64,000 nucleotides of DNA from positions 3,534,001-3,598,000 of the forward strand of contig OY756140.1 of NCBI GenBank assembly GCA_963576785.1. Direction: 5' to 3'. This document shows, in pieces, positions 1-11,544 of this stretch. The notes under the pieces are model-generated. The model saw nothing but the letters and a program-made list of their open reading frames with translations, was not told the DNA's origin and did not search any database. Position numbers and translations under genes: made by a program. This stretch comes from Chlorophyllum brunneum. Its lineage: Eukaryota; Basidiomycota; Agaricomycetes; Agaricales; Agaricaceae. The stretch's first letter is position 1, and each line of letters opens with the position of its first letter.

Positions 1-653
1 ATCTTTGACACTACGCACTCAGAACCAAATGCAAGATGCGATGACGATTTGGGATTCAATATGCCATTCGCAATGGTTTAAACAAACATCAATTGTGGGT
101 CATCCAACATTGTTTCTGGCATTTTCTACATGCACTGGCGACAATGCTTGGTTACTGTTGACCGGCGTGGCAGTGTTATTTTGTTCTCACTCTACGGTTT
201 GCCTGTCTTGCGCGGAGTTAACTAACGACATATCCTTACCACAGATCCTGTTCCTTAACAAAAACGATCTTTTCGAAAAGAAGGTGCCTGTTTCGGATAT
301 TAAGAGCTTTTTCCCTGTACGTCACTAGTATTTTCCTTCCAAAAACATCTGACTAAATTGACGTAATTACAATTCGTGTACTTGTTTGGGCCTACAGGAC
401 TATGATGGTGAACCGGGAGATGTGAGGGCCGGAAGGGATTACTTCAAGCGGCGGTTTGCCAAGTTGGCGCAAAAGGCTGGTAGGTCGAAGGAAAGAGAAA
501 TTTATATCCAGTGAGTATACTTGCTTCCATACTCTATCGTCCCTGGCCGCTGCTCTCCCGCTCTGCTAACCTATTACTAACACATCTCGCCCCTTAGTAT
601 AACAACGGCAACGGATACAGCTATGCTGAGAGTTGTGATGGCCGCTGTAGAAG
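1..653 (+). CDS. G-protein alpha subunit, 3' part (5' end outside window)
   Basis: Four exons fit canonical introns: 23-94, 245-316, 398-510 and 598-653. The first ends in HSQWFKQTSI. The second carries the guanine-specificity box NKND in FLNKNDLFEKK. The third reads DYDGEPGDVRAGRDYFKRRF, and the fourth contains TTATDT, the G5 box region, and runs to VVMAAVE. These are the C-terminal half of a heterotrimeric G-protein alpha subunit, the membrane-associated GTPase that couples 7TM receptors to effectors. The reading frame ends at a donor (gttagt) at 654. The expected last 10-15 residues, which contact the receptor, could not be placed in a convincing exon, so the gene may be broken or its last exon may be unusual. 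Family identity is certain; completeness is not. Confidence 0.85.
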
Positions 654-3420
654 GTTAGTCTCCCTTGGCCTTACCCTCAACTCTATTAACTGACCACGGT
701 TCTTCTTCCCTTTCCCGAACTTGCCGATCTCTAGAGTGAGTGCTCCACCTTTCAATTATTAACGCCCCTTTTTTTTCCTCTGTCTTCTTTTCCATCTTTA
801 CCCCTTGCTTTGGATGGAAAAGTTGGGGTCCGAAATGGACCAGTGCACCCCGCCTTCGTTCATCCCGTTCATCTGCTGAATGAGTGGACTATCAATTCTT
901 ACGACGCTGCTTTAGTATCATCTTGCGCTCAAATCTCGAGGTCGCGGCGCTCATCTAGTTTATCGACCTGCATTTATCTTCTTTTTTTTTTAACCGGGTG
1001 CTATCTTTATGAACTCCTTTTGCTTGGTTCCTGCTATTTGACCAACTTGCGCCAGTCCCTCGCTCTCTAATCACCCTGCTATTGCTTTTTCTTTCATCGC
1101 TTTCTCATATTGTGTATCATCAACGCTATGGTTCTGGACGTCTTATTGATGGTTTTCTCTTTTATATCATCAACATTATATCAATCAAACTCCGAAAAAA
1201 CACATACATGGGCTATTTAAATGTCGAAACAATTGATTCCCAAACGACTGGGTCCAACCAAATCGCCCCCCAACAAATCCTGCCAACTCGAATATATCAA
1301 TGGATCGGGGTACGGGATCGGCGATCTTATGGAACCGGACACGCGAATACACTACGCGGGGTGGGTTGAATTTTTGCTTGTTTGGGTATTGTGCTTCGGC
1401 CGCTACTCCTTGAATGACGGGTAATTGTGTCATCCCGCAAATGTGCTATGGAACACTCGACGTTAACCACCTTCCGTCCTTCCACTTCCTCACCCACCGT
1501 CATTACACGCGTCACAATCATCCCCATCATCACATTCGCTTGCCACTTCTGGTTGCATTTACACTAATTGCGTATTTTTGGGATGTTCTATGTGACGCTC
1601 TTCTGGAACACCAATTCCTGGACTCGCCGAACCCCCTCGTGGAACGGGTGCACATGCAATACTCTAACCCCCCCCTCCCCCATATATTATTGGTTGAATT
1701 TACGAACCGCTTACTTCACCAACCCCGTACTAAACCGTCCATTCACTCAATTCAACTCTGACGCTATTCATTCTGTCATGCTCCGCCAATTCCACCATCA
1801 CAAACAAAAAACGTTTCTCCGCCGCTGGCCGCCGACGCTAACCGACCCGTCTGTATCCATGTCCAACCCCGTCGTCTCGTCCTGTTGGTCTCGACCACTA
1901 TTGTTGAATGGTGGTGGCTTGTGGCTAACCCTAACGGATCACTGGGATATTTGTATGGTCGACTTTATGACCCTTGATCTCCCTTACCACACCTTTCCGG
2001 ATGTCGCTACCGGTGCTCCCGCCCCCCTCTGGCGACTACATCCTTGTGGTCACTTTGCACTGAACCATTCGAAACAATCCTGCATTTCCGCTTTATGATA
2101 CATTTTCTCTCCTCGTCTGTTCACACCCGCCCCTTCTCACCCGACAACCGAAAATAACATTAATTGCGATGGTACACTCTTTCCTGACTTGACCCTGAAC
2201 TATTTTTGGAACGCACGCAACCTAAACCGACTATGGACTCACTTCCCCCCACCCCGATCGTTGATATTGCAAATTGACCCCTGCGTAATATAGCACGATA
2301 GTGAGCAGGAATGTAAGTGAATTTTGGTTTACATATTGAAATGTATGAGTCCTGACTTGATTTTCTTGTACTTCTTTTCTCGCTCCATCTTGTCCCTTGT
2401 TCATTCGTCGAATTGGTTACAACTGCGCGTTCTAGATCCGGTCTGTGATGCTGTGAGCGCCAAGAGGAGGGACGTTGAGCGACACGCGGGAGCGGGTGAT
2501 CGGAATTGGACAGCGCCGGTGCCGATACCGAGCAAATGGTCCACATCAGAAACACATACAGTCAATGCGTTCTAAACAGGATGAAACCTGGACACTCAAC
2601 AGCCTATCCATCACGGCATCATCATCCTATTCCATCTCCACTGTGAACGTTATCACTGGGCAGGCCCTAGTAACGACGTGAGACCCTACTCCGACCCCTG
2701 GAGCTGTAGTTTTCCGGGCGTTGTCAGTCCCTTTTTTCTTTTCTGTGCCGTTGCTCGGTTCGTTCGTCGTCCATCTTTGTTACTCCCGCATCTATTGTCC
2801 ATCTACGTCTTGTATCGCGCTCGCATTCCCCCTGTTCCTTTGTCCACCTAATCGGTTCCCTGATGATCCATATTTCCCAACGACACTCCACATCATGCTC
2901 CAAAGTTCTCTCATCTGTGATTATCGCCCTCGTCATCGATCTGGTTCGTCCATATCATTCTTCTCCTCCATTCCCGTGTTGCTTGCCCTTCGCACCATGA
3001 TCCTTTCGCATGTCGTACTAAACACGAATACGTTGCATCAGAAGATCTGGATCCTGCCATTTTAACTATCTATTCCTTGCGAATCGACAATCCGTACGCA
3101 TGCCTGGATCGTTTGCCATATCCCTGTTCTACCACCATACTTTACCCTATACCTCATGCTTTACCCTAACGTCCAATACCACCCCCAAATTTCATCTCAT
3201 GTGCCTATCCTTGTTATCTTTGTTATACTATCCGGTGGTCACTGGTTTTTGTTTGATCCCTTTTACATTGTCAATTCGGGCAGTCCCCCTAGCGGTTTCG
3301 ACCTTTCCGACCTTTACGTGTGTTTACTGGATTTTTCACGGACTTGTCTTTTTCGCTAATGTTCGTATAACGTGCTTGTTAAAATGTTGATATTACTTAT
3401 GGCTGTCTACTCTAGGCTAA
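654..3420. other. Pyrimidine-rich stretch without a recognisable gene
   Basis: The + strand is strongly C/T-rich, most clearly from about 1400 to 3360. Purine-containing stop codons are therefore rare and all three + frames stay open for long distances. The open frames give hydrophobic, low-information peptides with no family signature and no coherent exon chain. A frame ending NLRQSLAL and a stop at 1041-1070 superficially resembles a G-alpha C-terminus, but it has no usable acceptor in front. This may be 3' flank of the G-alpha gene or a decayed element. Confidence 0.4.
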
Positions 3421-4303
3421 ACCACTAAGGTGCATCGGCAACTGGTGATCTTCAACAAAGCCAAGAGTAAGTGTACAACACCAATCATCATGCGTCTGTC
3501 GTGCTCCATGGTCGTCTCTGGATGAGAGGTAAGTATTAGTATGGATGGGCTTCTCAGTATCCACCACGGGAACGGTTCTTCGCGATCCGCGGACACCAGG
3601 ACATAAGCCGTTGGCAAAATAAGTGTGGTAGGCGCCTCATTACAATAGTCACAAGAAGTCTTCGCATGCGTCGACCAGCGAGAGACATGAGAAAAAGTTT
3701 CTGTCTATAAACCCCTATCAGCGATATACACTCGAGGGATGCTTCGAACGGTGATTCAGACGAAGATCATACACAACTGTGCGAGTAAAATTTTGATGGA
3801 GCCCTGAGACGATCAAGGTCGACAAAAACAATGGCCGAAGTAGGTACTATGGGAGAATGGAGAAGATCTGGGGTCAAAAGCCAGCAGGATCGTCGATTCC
3901 TCGTAAACCGCATAGACGCGAACGAAACCTAGATGTTGGCGGCGGATTCGGGAGAGGAACCAGGTATTGATCCCCGATCACTCACTACAGATAAGACTCA
4001 ACATCTCTTGGACGCAATTTATCATGTACGTACTTGTAATTTAGACAATCACCCGGAAACGGGCTTGATGTCTGGCGAGAGTTGAGTCCGAATCTAGCAT
4101 CATTGGCACAAAGCAATGCCATTTCATTGGTCAACGCCCCAATGTGGAGCCCTTGGCTATCAAGCTACACAATGATCGCAGCCATGTGGGGAAGGGTCTG
4201 TGGACATGTTCACACTGGATCAGAGATCGGTACGACAAGATATTAGCTATATTACCTCCAGGACGGTGCGATATGGTACATACAAGCATTGTGGGCTCAC
4301 CCT
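3421..4303. other. Intergenic, nothing recognised
   Basis: Both strands have short frames only, without conserved motifs or splice-linked exon chains. It lies downstream of the - strand 7TM gene that ends at 4304. Confidence 0.4.
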
Positions 4304-5400
4304 TCAGACATCCCCTAGCTGACTGCTATTTGCGTCCACGATACGTGAATCGACCCCAGAAAAGTGTATTGACCCAATTTCCTCCTTCACGCTGGACGAC
4401 TTGTTGCGTTGGTTTCGCATGACCTGAAACCGGACGAGTAGATGCGATGTGAGCTGTACGATAACAAGGATGAGCTGCTTAGAATGGTCTATAAAAACAG
4501 CATACCGCGGCCTGTACTGAGTTTGGTAGGAATATCCTCCATGCGCTATTATTCGTGATGTATAATCCGAGAAAGAGAGCTGAGATACCGGAGTGCAGTG
4601 CATAGCTTTGGATGAGGACATGAATGAGTGAAGTATAGGGGCGCGTGACCTCCTCTCCATTAGTAACCAAATCCTCTCTCGACTTCTTCCTCTGTCGAAG
4701 AAGTTTGGCAGCTATGAGGGATGTCATTATCAACTTGGTTGAGAGACAAAGTGGAAAGTGGGGTAGAACACGGAGATGTGACTCCGCGGTGGTCACTGCG
4801 ATAAGATAAACGCCGGAGCCTGTACCAATAAGTTAGGTCAAGGACATTGAATCGGCACTTGCACCAACCGAAGGATGAGATGAGAAAAAGAGTTGGGAGG
4901 CCGATTATCCATAACTCCATTTTCCGGATCGAGTAGACCATAAAGCATTGGTAAAGCTGCGAGTTGCGAGTTGCGTGCTGTTAAGTTGCTGATACGGCAG
5001 AGTGCAACGGTACACACCATACATGAGTCTAAAACCCACGTGGTAAAGAGGGCTGTGGAGCGAACGGCGAGCCAGATATTGGTGAGTTCCCAACTGTCCA
5101 ACCAAGCAACAGGACCTCCGGGAGCATTGCAATGATCAACAGATCCAACAATGGTGGTGTAGGATATGAGAGCGAGAAAGGTAGATGCCGACATAAACGT
5201 GACAAATGTTGTAATATTTGTCCACGGCTTTGCTCGTCCAGAAGCTGGGAGGAGTTGAACAAGGAGACAAGCGTTGATTCCTGACTATGTGTTCGAAGCG
5301 TTCGAAAATCCCCCACAAAACAAGGCTCACCGTAGAATACCAAAGAGATAGCGACACCGATCAGCTGAAATTTGTCTTCTAAGTGTGGATCTGCCACCAT
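4304..5400 (-). pseudogene. Fungal 7TM integral membrane protein gene, probably disrupted
   Basis: Exon 1 is 5331-5400 and starts MVADPHLEDKFQLIGVAIS, the N-terminus typical of a large basidiomycete family of seven-helix membrane proteins of unknown function. A 50-base intron leads to an exon starting at 5280 that gives helices such as TFVTFMSASTFLALI and the loop GSVDHCNAPGGP. Around 5010-5030 the frame must change to go from LDSCMV to YRC, which I see as a frameshift. A further segment at 4660-4800 reads LSTKLIMTSLIAAKLLRQRK followed by another helix (ALHSGISALFLGLYITNN). The soluble tail (SSSVKEEIGSIHFSGVDSRI) ends at 4304. The family match rests on helix order and loop motifs from memory of relatives; a missed intron rather than a lesion is possible. 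Confidence 0.6.
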
Positions 5401-6135
5401 TATACTGGTGATCTGAGGAAGTCAACCTGGAGTTCCTCGTATGAAAGCATTATAAGAAGCCAGAAGAATTGATAATTGTTTGTGTCCTAGGAGCCAAGGA
5501 ATTGAAGTCACCCCTTGATTCGGAGACAGTCATCCGAAGCTGTGTTTTTAATCGCAGGGAAACAGATTTGATTAGTTACCTACTTGGTCTGCTTGAACTG
5601 GGACCTAGGTGGCTCTAGAGCAGTGATTCCGCGTTCAGCGGAGCTTCCTATCCAACCGAGTGACACACAATAAGCCAGCAAGTACCCGTACTACAGCGAG
5701 AAGCTGTCTCTCCCGAACCTATCGGACAAGACAGATTTATTTTGGGGCTGCATTTCACGTTCGATGACCGATGGCCAGAAATGCTCCTTGGCACGGATCT
5801 GCAAGGAGGATGGGTCGCATGTTTCGCCGGATCGATGGCAGGATTATTATGATACGAGATCAATGACTCGTACCTCGATCATAGGCCGTGGGTGCAACAA
5901 GGTCAAATATTGACCCCTTGATTCTGCATACCCTTTCGGAGGGGTGTAATGTCCTGCTGTTCGACCTCGAAACTTAGCCTGACGGTTTTTACAATGCGGT
6001 CACAAGTGCGGACTTGCTAGCCAAACGGAGATACACTAGAAATCAACATGACTTCAAGCGCGCAGCGTGCCGTATACTACCTATAATGGGCGCATTCCCA
6101 AGGTTTGTATTCGCATCCGCTGATTCCATTCCTCC
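5401..6135. other. Intergenic region between divergent genes
   Basis: It separates the 5' end of the - strand 7TM gene from the start of the + strand carboxypeptidase gene and so should hold both promoters. No coding segment with a family signature was found; the frame at 5648-5863 on the - strand has no recognisable motif. Confidence 0.4.
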
Positions 6136-8246
6136 ATGAAGTTGTTTAACACAGCTTTAGCTGTAGGAATATACACGTCTTCTGTCGCGGCCGCGCAGTG
6201 GCCTCTCGGAGGCTCTGTAAATCCTAATCCTCTACATGGTGGGTGAAGTCCCTGCCTTTCACATAAGAAACATGGTGATGACACCCCAGCTTGACGCCCA
6301 GGGCAACAGACCTATGATGATGGACTTTTTACTCCATTGGAGGATCTCTGGCTCCTATCAAGCAGTTCGTACACGACCTTGAACCACCCTGCGTTCCCAA
6401 GGCACAGCGTTCGAATCAAGAAGTCCCATGAGTTCTGTGACCCAAGTGTCAAGTATGCATCGTCAGTTCTGACCAAGAAACTGAACTGATAGTATTTTCG
6501 TCCTCAGCTCGTATACGGGGTACATTGATATCGAAGCTCGACACATCTTTTTCTATTTCTTTGAAAGTCGCAACGATCCCGATACCGACGACGTGATTTT
6601 CTGGACTAATGGAGGTTCGTTAAATGGTCGCTTCTGGACAGTTGTGGGATGTTAATGTACGGGTAGGGCCTGGCTGTTCATCCTCCTTGGGCTTGTTCAT
6701 GGAGCTTGGCCCATGTAGGGTCAAGGATGAGAACTCGACTGTTGTCCACCCTGAGGCATGGAACACCAATGCCAATGTGTTCTTTGTCGACCAGCCTATA
6801 GGAGTGGGATTCTCTTATGCTGATTATGGGGAGGCTGTTGTGAGTGCCATAATTTAGCTTATATTAGATACTCCGTCCTGAAGTTCAAGCATAGGGAACC
6901 ACTGAGGAGGCAGCCAAGGATATCGCGAGTTTTGTTGCCATCTTCTTTGAGCACTTCACTAGGTTCAGAGGACGTGCTTTCCATATGGCTGGGGAATCTT
7001 ATGGTGTACGTAGTCCCCTTCGTGTATGGCATTGGAACGTCCGTTCATCGTGGGATGGTTGAATAGGGAAGATATGTGCCGGTTTTCGCCGCTGAGGTTT
7101 ATGACCAAAACGCTCGGTTGGTCGACGCTGGCCTCACACCGATTAACCTTCAGTCCGTTATGATTGGTAAGACCGTTTGGTCTTTCTCTGGTCCATGGTT
7201 GACTTACACCGTCTCAAGGAAACGGAGTGACGGATTTCGCATCAATGCTCTTGTCGTATTATGACATGCAATGCACACCCGCTTCAGTTCCTCCTTTCCT
7301 CAGCATCTCGTAGGTCTACTACCTGCATTTCCCTGAGACCAACCCTAATGTGCTTGATAGGGAGTGTGTTACTATGAAACAGATTGTGAGTTCTTTAGTA
7401 GAGTACTCCTTATAACGTTCAGTAACTTGGGCAATATTTGCAGCTGCCGAGATGCGAGAAACGGCTCAAGACCTCTTGCCTTGATCACTTTGATTCCATT
7501 GACTGTGCTGCTGCACTCACCTTCTGCGAGAGCTACCTTGGTGAGCCCTTCGATCGTTCAGGTCAGTTATCGTCCACCTGGCACAGATACACACTTTAAG
7601 TTTATAATGCATAGGTTTGAATCCGTACGATGTCACTCGTGAATGTACGGGCGAGCTCAAAGCGAATCTGTGTTATCCCATCATCGGGTAATCCTTTCGG
7701 CATGTCGCATACCAAATTCCATACTAAATCATCACTGCACCAGTACAATTTCGAAATACCTCGATCAACCCATTACCCGCGACAGACTAGGTGTGGACCC
7801 TAGCATAACGTCTAACTTCTCCTCATGCAATGGCAACGTCGGCATGCTTTTTTACGAATCCATGGACATGGTTCATCGTACGCACTTCCATATCGCAGCT
7901 CTCCTCGAGCGTGGAGTTAAAGTACTCATCTACGTCGGCACGTATGATTGGATCTGCAATTGGGTGGGGAATGAACGGTGGACTTTGAATCTGGAGTGGA
8001 GTGGCCAGGAAGAGTTCGTGAAGGAGGTGTTGAGGGAGTGGACTGTTGATGGCAAGAAGGCTGGGTTGGTGAGGGCCAAGGGTGGGTTGACGTTCGCGAC
8101 GGTCGATCGTGCTGGCCATATGGTATGTCCTCTCTTTGTTTTGGGCAAAATAATAGATGTTCATAATCAATACAAAGGTTCCATATGACAAGCCAAGAGA
8201 GGCGCTCGCCCTCGTGCAACGCTGGCTGGCAAAGGAAAATATTTGA
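6136..8246 (+). CDS. Serine carboxypeptidase, peptidase family S10 (carboxypeptidase Y-like)
   Basis: Twelve exons join in frame: 6136-6238, 6302-6452, 6508-6614, 6667-6839, 6895-7005, 7067-7166, 7219-7309, 7361-7385, 7444-7561, 7615-7687, 7744-8122 and 8178-8246. They give 499 aa, the usual family size. The start ATG opens a signal peptide (MKLFNTALAVGIYTSSVAAA), so the enzyme enters the secretory pathway and acts in the vacuole or outside the cell, removing C-terminal residues from peptides. Family landmarks in order are FWTNGGPGCSSSLG (oxyanion/substrate site), FVDQPIGVGFSY, GESYGGRYVP with catalytic Ser213, VGTYDWICNWVGN with Asp419, and AGHMVPYD with His476. All triad residues are present and no lesion was found. 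Decayed relatives of this gene recur downstream on the + strand, mostly just upstream of F-box genes. Confidence 0.93.
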
Positions 8247-8801
8247 TAGATATGGGATGGAAATGCGATACTCCTATTGGTATTTAGAAACTAGTCTGTA
8301 TAGGGTGGACAAACGGGGACGACTGCTGCGCGTACTACTCTTCATGGATAATGCTCGTCCACCATGTGCCACAAAAGAAAATCAAGAGCCTACCGGTGCT
8401 GAGCGAGTGAACCGAACGTCAAATTCCACCATTGCACTCCGATAGCTACATTATCCGCCAGATGGCCCAAAAATTTAGATGCAGTACCTTCCATCACGAA
8501 CTAAATTCAGAAGGGTGCCACGACATACACCTTGAGGTTAACCTATGGATAGAAACCCAAGCATCCCGGATACCCTGGCGCCTGCATGTGGGTAGCGTTT
8601 TCCAAGCAGGAGCGACCTGGTCTCGTCCAGCCAATCCTTCTGTTCGACTTTTAGATCTAGGAATCGAGATACCCCAGAGGCGGATGGGTCAAACAGATTA
8701 AAGCGATGATACATCATGGTAGAAAACACCACTCCGCTGAATAAACCAGCATGTTGCGGTAAGGGGCGTCGAGATAGACTATCTATTGACAACACAGGTG
8801 A
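8247..8801. other. Spacer between convergent carboxypeptidase and F-box copy 1
   Basis: This is the shared 3' flank of the + strand carboxypeptidase gene and the - strand F-box copy 1. Short frames on both strands show no family motif. Confidence 0.4.
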
Positions 8802-11106
8802 TTACATTTGCAACAATACATACCCTCCATCCTTGCGCGGAACAAGCCGTCCAGACGCTTCATCCCATGCCCTGGCATGGCTCACTTTCGGAAATGAGGT
8901 TACATGCACTTGAGAATCCACCAAATCCGTTTCTCCGTCTACACTGTAGGTAATAACGTCTAGCGATGAATCGTCCCTTACCCGGGTCATGAGCGAAAGC
9001 TCTACCGTCCTGGATCGTACCGGAGGGTTGTCGACTCGAAAAGTCCTCACGTTTGGCCGAATTCCAGTGTCGTGAGGTATTTGTATCGCAACGACACCAT
9101 CCGAGCTCGCCGTAAGAACACAGGAGAAGTAATTGATGGTGTACACTCGTGATATATGCCTTATCAGAGCCGACCACTGAAGAAGGATACAGAATGATTG
9201 TTCCAAAACCAGACCATCGGACCTGTTGGTTTCAAATTCAGGATGTTGACATCCTTCCCGGTGATCACGACGAGCCGATTATATGGCAAAGGAAGAATCT
9301 GGGAAGTTTAGTGAACATTTGCAAGGCTTATGAATAGGGTCACCCTCGCTAGTGAGTCATATTCCCATATGCATGCCCGAGGTGGGACGTCCGAGTACCG
9401 ATAAACATGGACCTTAGCAACCCTAGAACTTCCCCTCCCATGAATACATCGCTCGACGACAATTTCCCGTCCTAGTTGCAAATGAAACTTGGCGCGGGGC
9501 CCAGGTGTCTGTAAAGTAATGATTTCTTCCGCGACCCATACAGCGTCAGGGCCACCGCCTCTCAACTCGAGTTGATAAATACATATCCGACTCGAAGCTT
9601 CCGGTAGGTCATTAGTCGACCCAAAACTATGTGAATGCTGGAACTCACCAAGGGTATGAGCTGTGATCATATTATGAAGTGCAATTCGGAAAGAAAGAAA
9701 GGGCTTTGTGTGGTCAATCCAAATAGCAGATGCGGTCAGCGGGTCCGTGGTTTGGCCATTGTTCCCGTAGCGCCTTGTGTCAAAAAGATCCTGCCGTGGA
9801 AACCCGGGCGTATCTAAATCAGGCATGTAGACGCGGCCGTCGACATTGTCGAGTAGCCATCGACCATTTGGAAGAAGGCGAAAGTCACCATGATGTAGAA
9901 CGAGGGTATGGGCTGGAGAGCGAACGCTTTAACGAGCGCGGCCGAATCCAACAACCGCTTTGCTTCCAACCAAAAGGAGTCGATTAGCGGTACAGAGCGT
10001 CGAAGATTTGAGAGGAATTGACCAGGAAATGGTCGAGAAAAACGGTGATCAAGTTTGGGTAATTAATGAAGTTGAGATAGATAAGAGAAAGTGGCTTTGG
10101 GAATCTGAGGGGATTTAGATACTCATTCGTATTTCACTGCCTTCCCCTATCGAAGACATACTACTTATATACATACATGAATATGGCCCAGTTTTAGAAG
10201 TGTGAAAGAAATATGCCAAGGTACATTTTAATGAAGTAATTAGACCGAAAAATGGGAAGAAAAATGAAGGTAATCATCTATGGACAAGGTGTAGAACAAT
10301 AGGGGACCAGGTACAAATGGATTGATAATGTTTTTATACTATAAAGGTAGGACGGAGAAGAGAGAAGATAGGAAGAGGTTAGGCAGAATACATTATTTAT
10401 TTGGGACTTTCTCCAGATGATCATCTATGGTGTAGACCTACAATTGGACTTAAAGGGGATAGCTTACAGTTATGAAATAGAAATGGAGGAGGCATAGAAA
10501 TGGGGAAGAGGGACAGAAGACTTGACTTTGGGATGTTTATGATGATGCCCTGACCCAGTGATGGGCGCTCCGAGATTTTTGATCCGAAAAGACTCCCTTG
10601 GAGACGACGTGAGAGTTCAGCAGTAGCCAAACGTCGCTCTCCACAATGAGACTCGAAATCAAGCTTGAGAGCCTGCCATTGGAACCTGGCTGGATCCAAT
10701 TCGCGCATTCGTTGGCGAGTGTGAAGACGCTTGATGACCTCGCGCTCCAGCTCCTCGGAGGTATAGGCCCCATCGGCTGTTGGAGCAGTGGTATTCCGGA
10801 AGATAACGACAGTTCCAGAACTTTTGACTGCCATAGCAAAGGCGATTTCGTCATTGCGTATATTCGTCGACACGTCTAAACGTACAGCGGAGTTTAGCCG
10901 AGGCTACGGATATTAAGAAACGTACTCACAAACCGGACTGCCAGTAAATCCCTCGAGTCCAGATGGTGTAAGACTTCAAATAAAATGTCATCTGGAAGAG
11001 ACGGAAGAGGTTCTTGCGAGACAAGGGAGTTAAGCCAGGATATTCGCCGCAATAGTGAGAAAACGTAGAGGGCCGCCGGGAGGAGATTCGGGGATAATGT
11101 CAACAT
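8802..11106 (-). pseudogene. F-box gene copy 1, inactivated
   Basis: Exon 1 is 10930-11106 and is intact, with hydrophobic N-terminus and F-box (LPSLPDDILFEVLHHLDSRD). Exon 2 begins at 10875 but carries a 1-base deletion near 10768 (ccccat where sisters have cctccat), which shifts the frame before EAYTSEELERE. It is then split by a 752-base insert, the probable solo LTR at 9894-10645. The rest of exon 2 and exon 3 continue to about 9340. Exon 4 (8802 to about 9294) has another 1-base deletion near 9220 in the segment coding KPIGSDGL. Three independent lesions make this a clear pseudogene. The closest relatives are copy 2 for exons 1-2 and the 37264-38817 copy for the 3' half. Confidence 0.88.
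9894..10645. mobile_element. Probable solo LTR inserted in F-box copy 1
   Basis: The 752-base insert begins TGTAGAAC and ends CTCTCCACA, the TG...CA ends of LTR retrotransposons. It is flanked on both sides by ATGA (9890-9893 and 10646-10649), where uninterrupted sister genes have one ATGA in the same exon (for example 13816-13822). It encodes no protein and has an internal TATA-like run (tactataaagg near 10340), as expected for a lone LTR left by recombination between the two LTRs of a full element. Orientation was not determined. A non-autonomous element with similar ends is the alternative. Confidence 0.75.
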
Positions 11107-11544
11107 CACGAACTGGGCGCTATGATTTGCGAAGTCAAAAGTTCATGTCTCGTGACCGAAATGGGGTCTTCCAACGAACTCACTGTTCACGAAGGGCGTG
11201 AGCCAGCATGGTCGAAGCCCAACTGAGAAAGAGTTCTATATGGTGTATATCCTCGGGACCCTTTCATATCAAGCAGGGAGCGACTTGTTTTCATCACACT
11301 CTCATCCTCTCACTATGTCCTTTCCGCTCTCCCAAACGCACCTGTTCCTGATATGATAACAGGACTATTTGATTGAATAACAAAGGTACTTTCGTAATAA
11401 AACACTGGTATAAGGATCACGAGATACGTATATGTCCACCACGAAAATATAGAATTATTTTAGAAGCGGCACACTCTTAATCTTTGTACGTCGCACCCAC
11501 CATGCCTCTCCATAGCCGTCCAGCCGTTGGTGCCCTTTCACCGG
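11107..11544. other. Spacer with faint LRR-like relic
   Basis: This is the 5' flank of F-box copy 1. The stretch about 11130-11270 aligns by eye with the LRR-like relic stretches found 5' of other F-box copies (the same run: clone-like sequence around cgtgaccgaaatgggg, then acgaagggcgtgagccagcatgg). Nothing coding is preserved. Confidence 0.4.

Noticed and set aside
810..1070. Possible last exon of the G-alpha gene ending NLRQSLAL
   Set aside because: There is no AG acceptor between the required donor and the matching residues, and the preceding residues do not match the family.
1568..2098. Open frame of 176 codons on the + strand
   Set aside because: It lies in pyrimidine-rich DNA where stops are rare; the peptide has no recognisable domain and overlaps equally open frames.
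4144..4422. + strand frame of 92 codons
   Set aside because: It overlaps the soluble tail of the - strand 7TM gene and has no motif of its own.
7823..8219. - strand frames of 72-122 codons
   Set aside because: They are antisense to the last large exon of the carboxypeptidase gene.
9635..9987. Recurrent + strand frames of 60-80 codons inside F-box genes (also near 13563, 23447, 31177, 38098, 44787, 56269, 62895)
   Set aside because: They lie antisense to F-box exon 2, recur only because the exon is repeated, and follow the conserved - strand codons. They have no independent motif.
9890..10650. 5-bp target duplication for the solo LTR
   Set aside because: The five bases on the two sides differ (catga against atgag or aatga); only four (ATGA) match.
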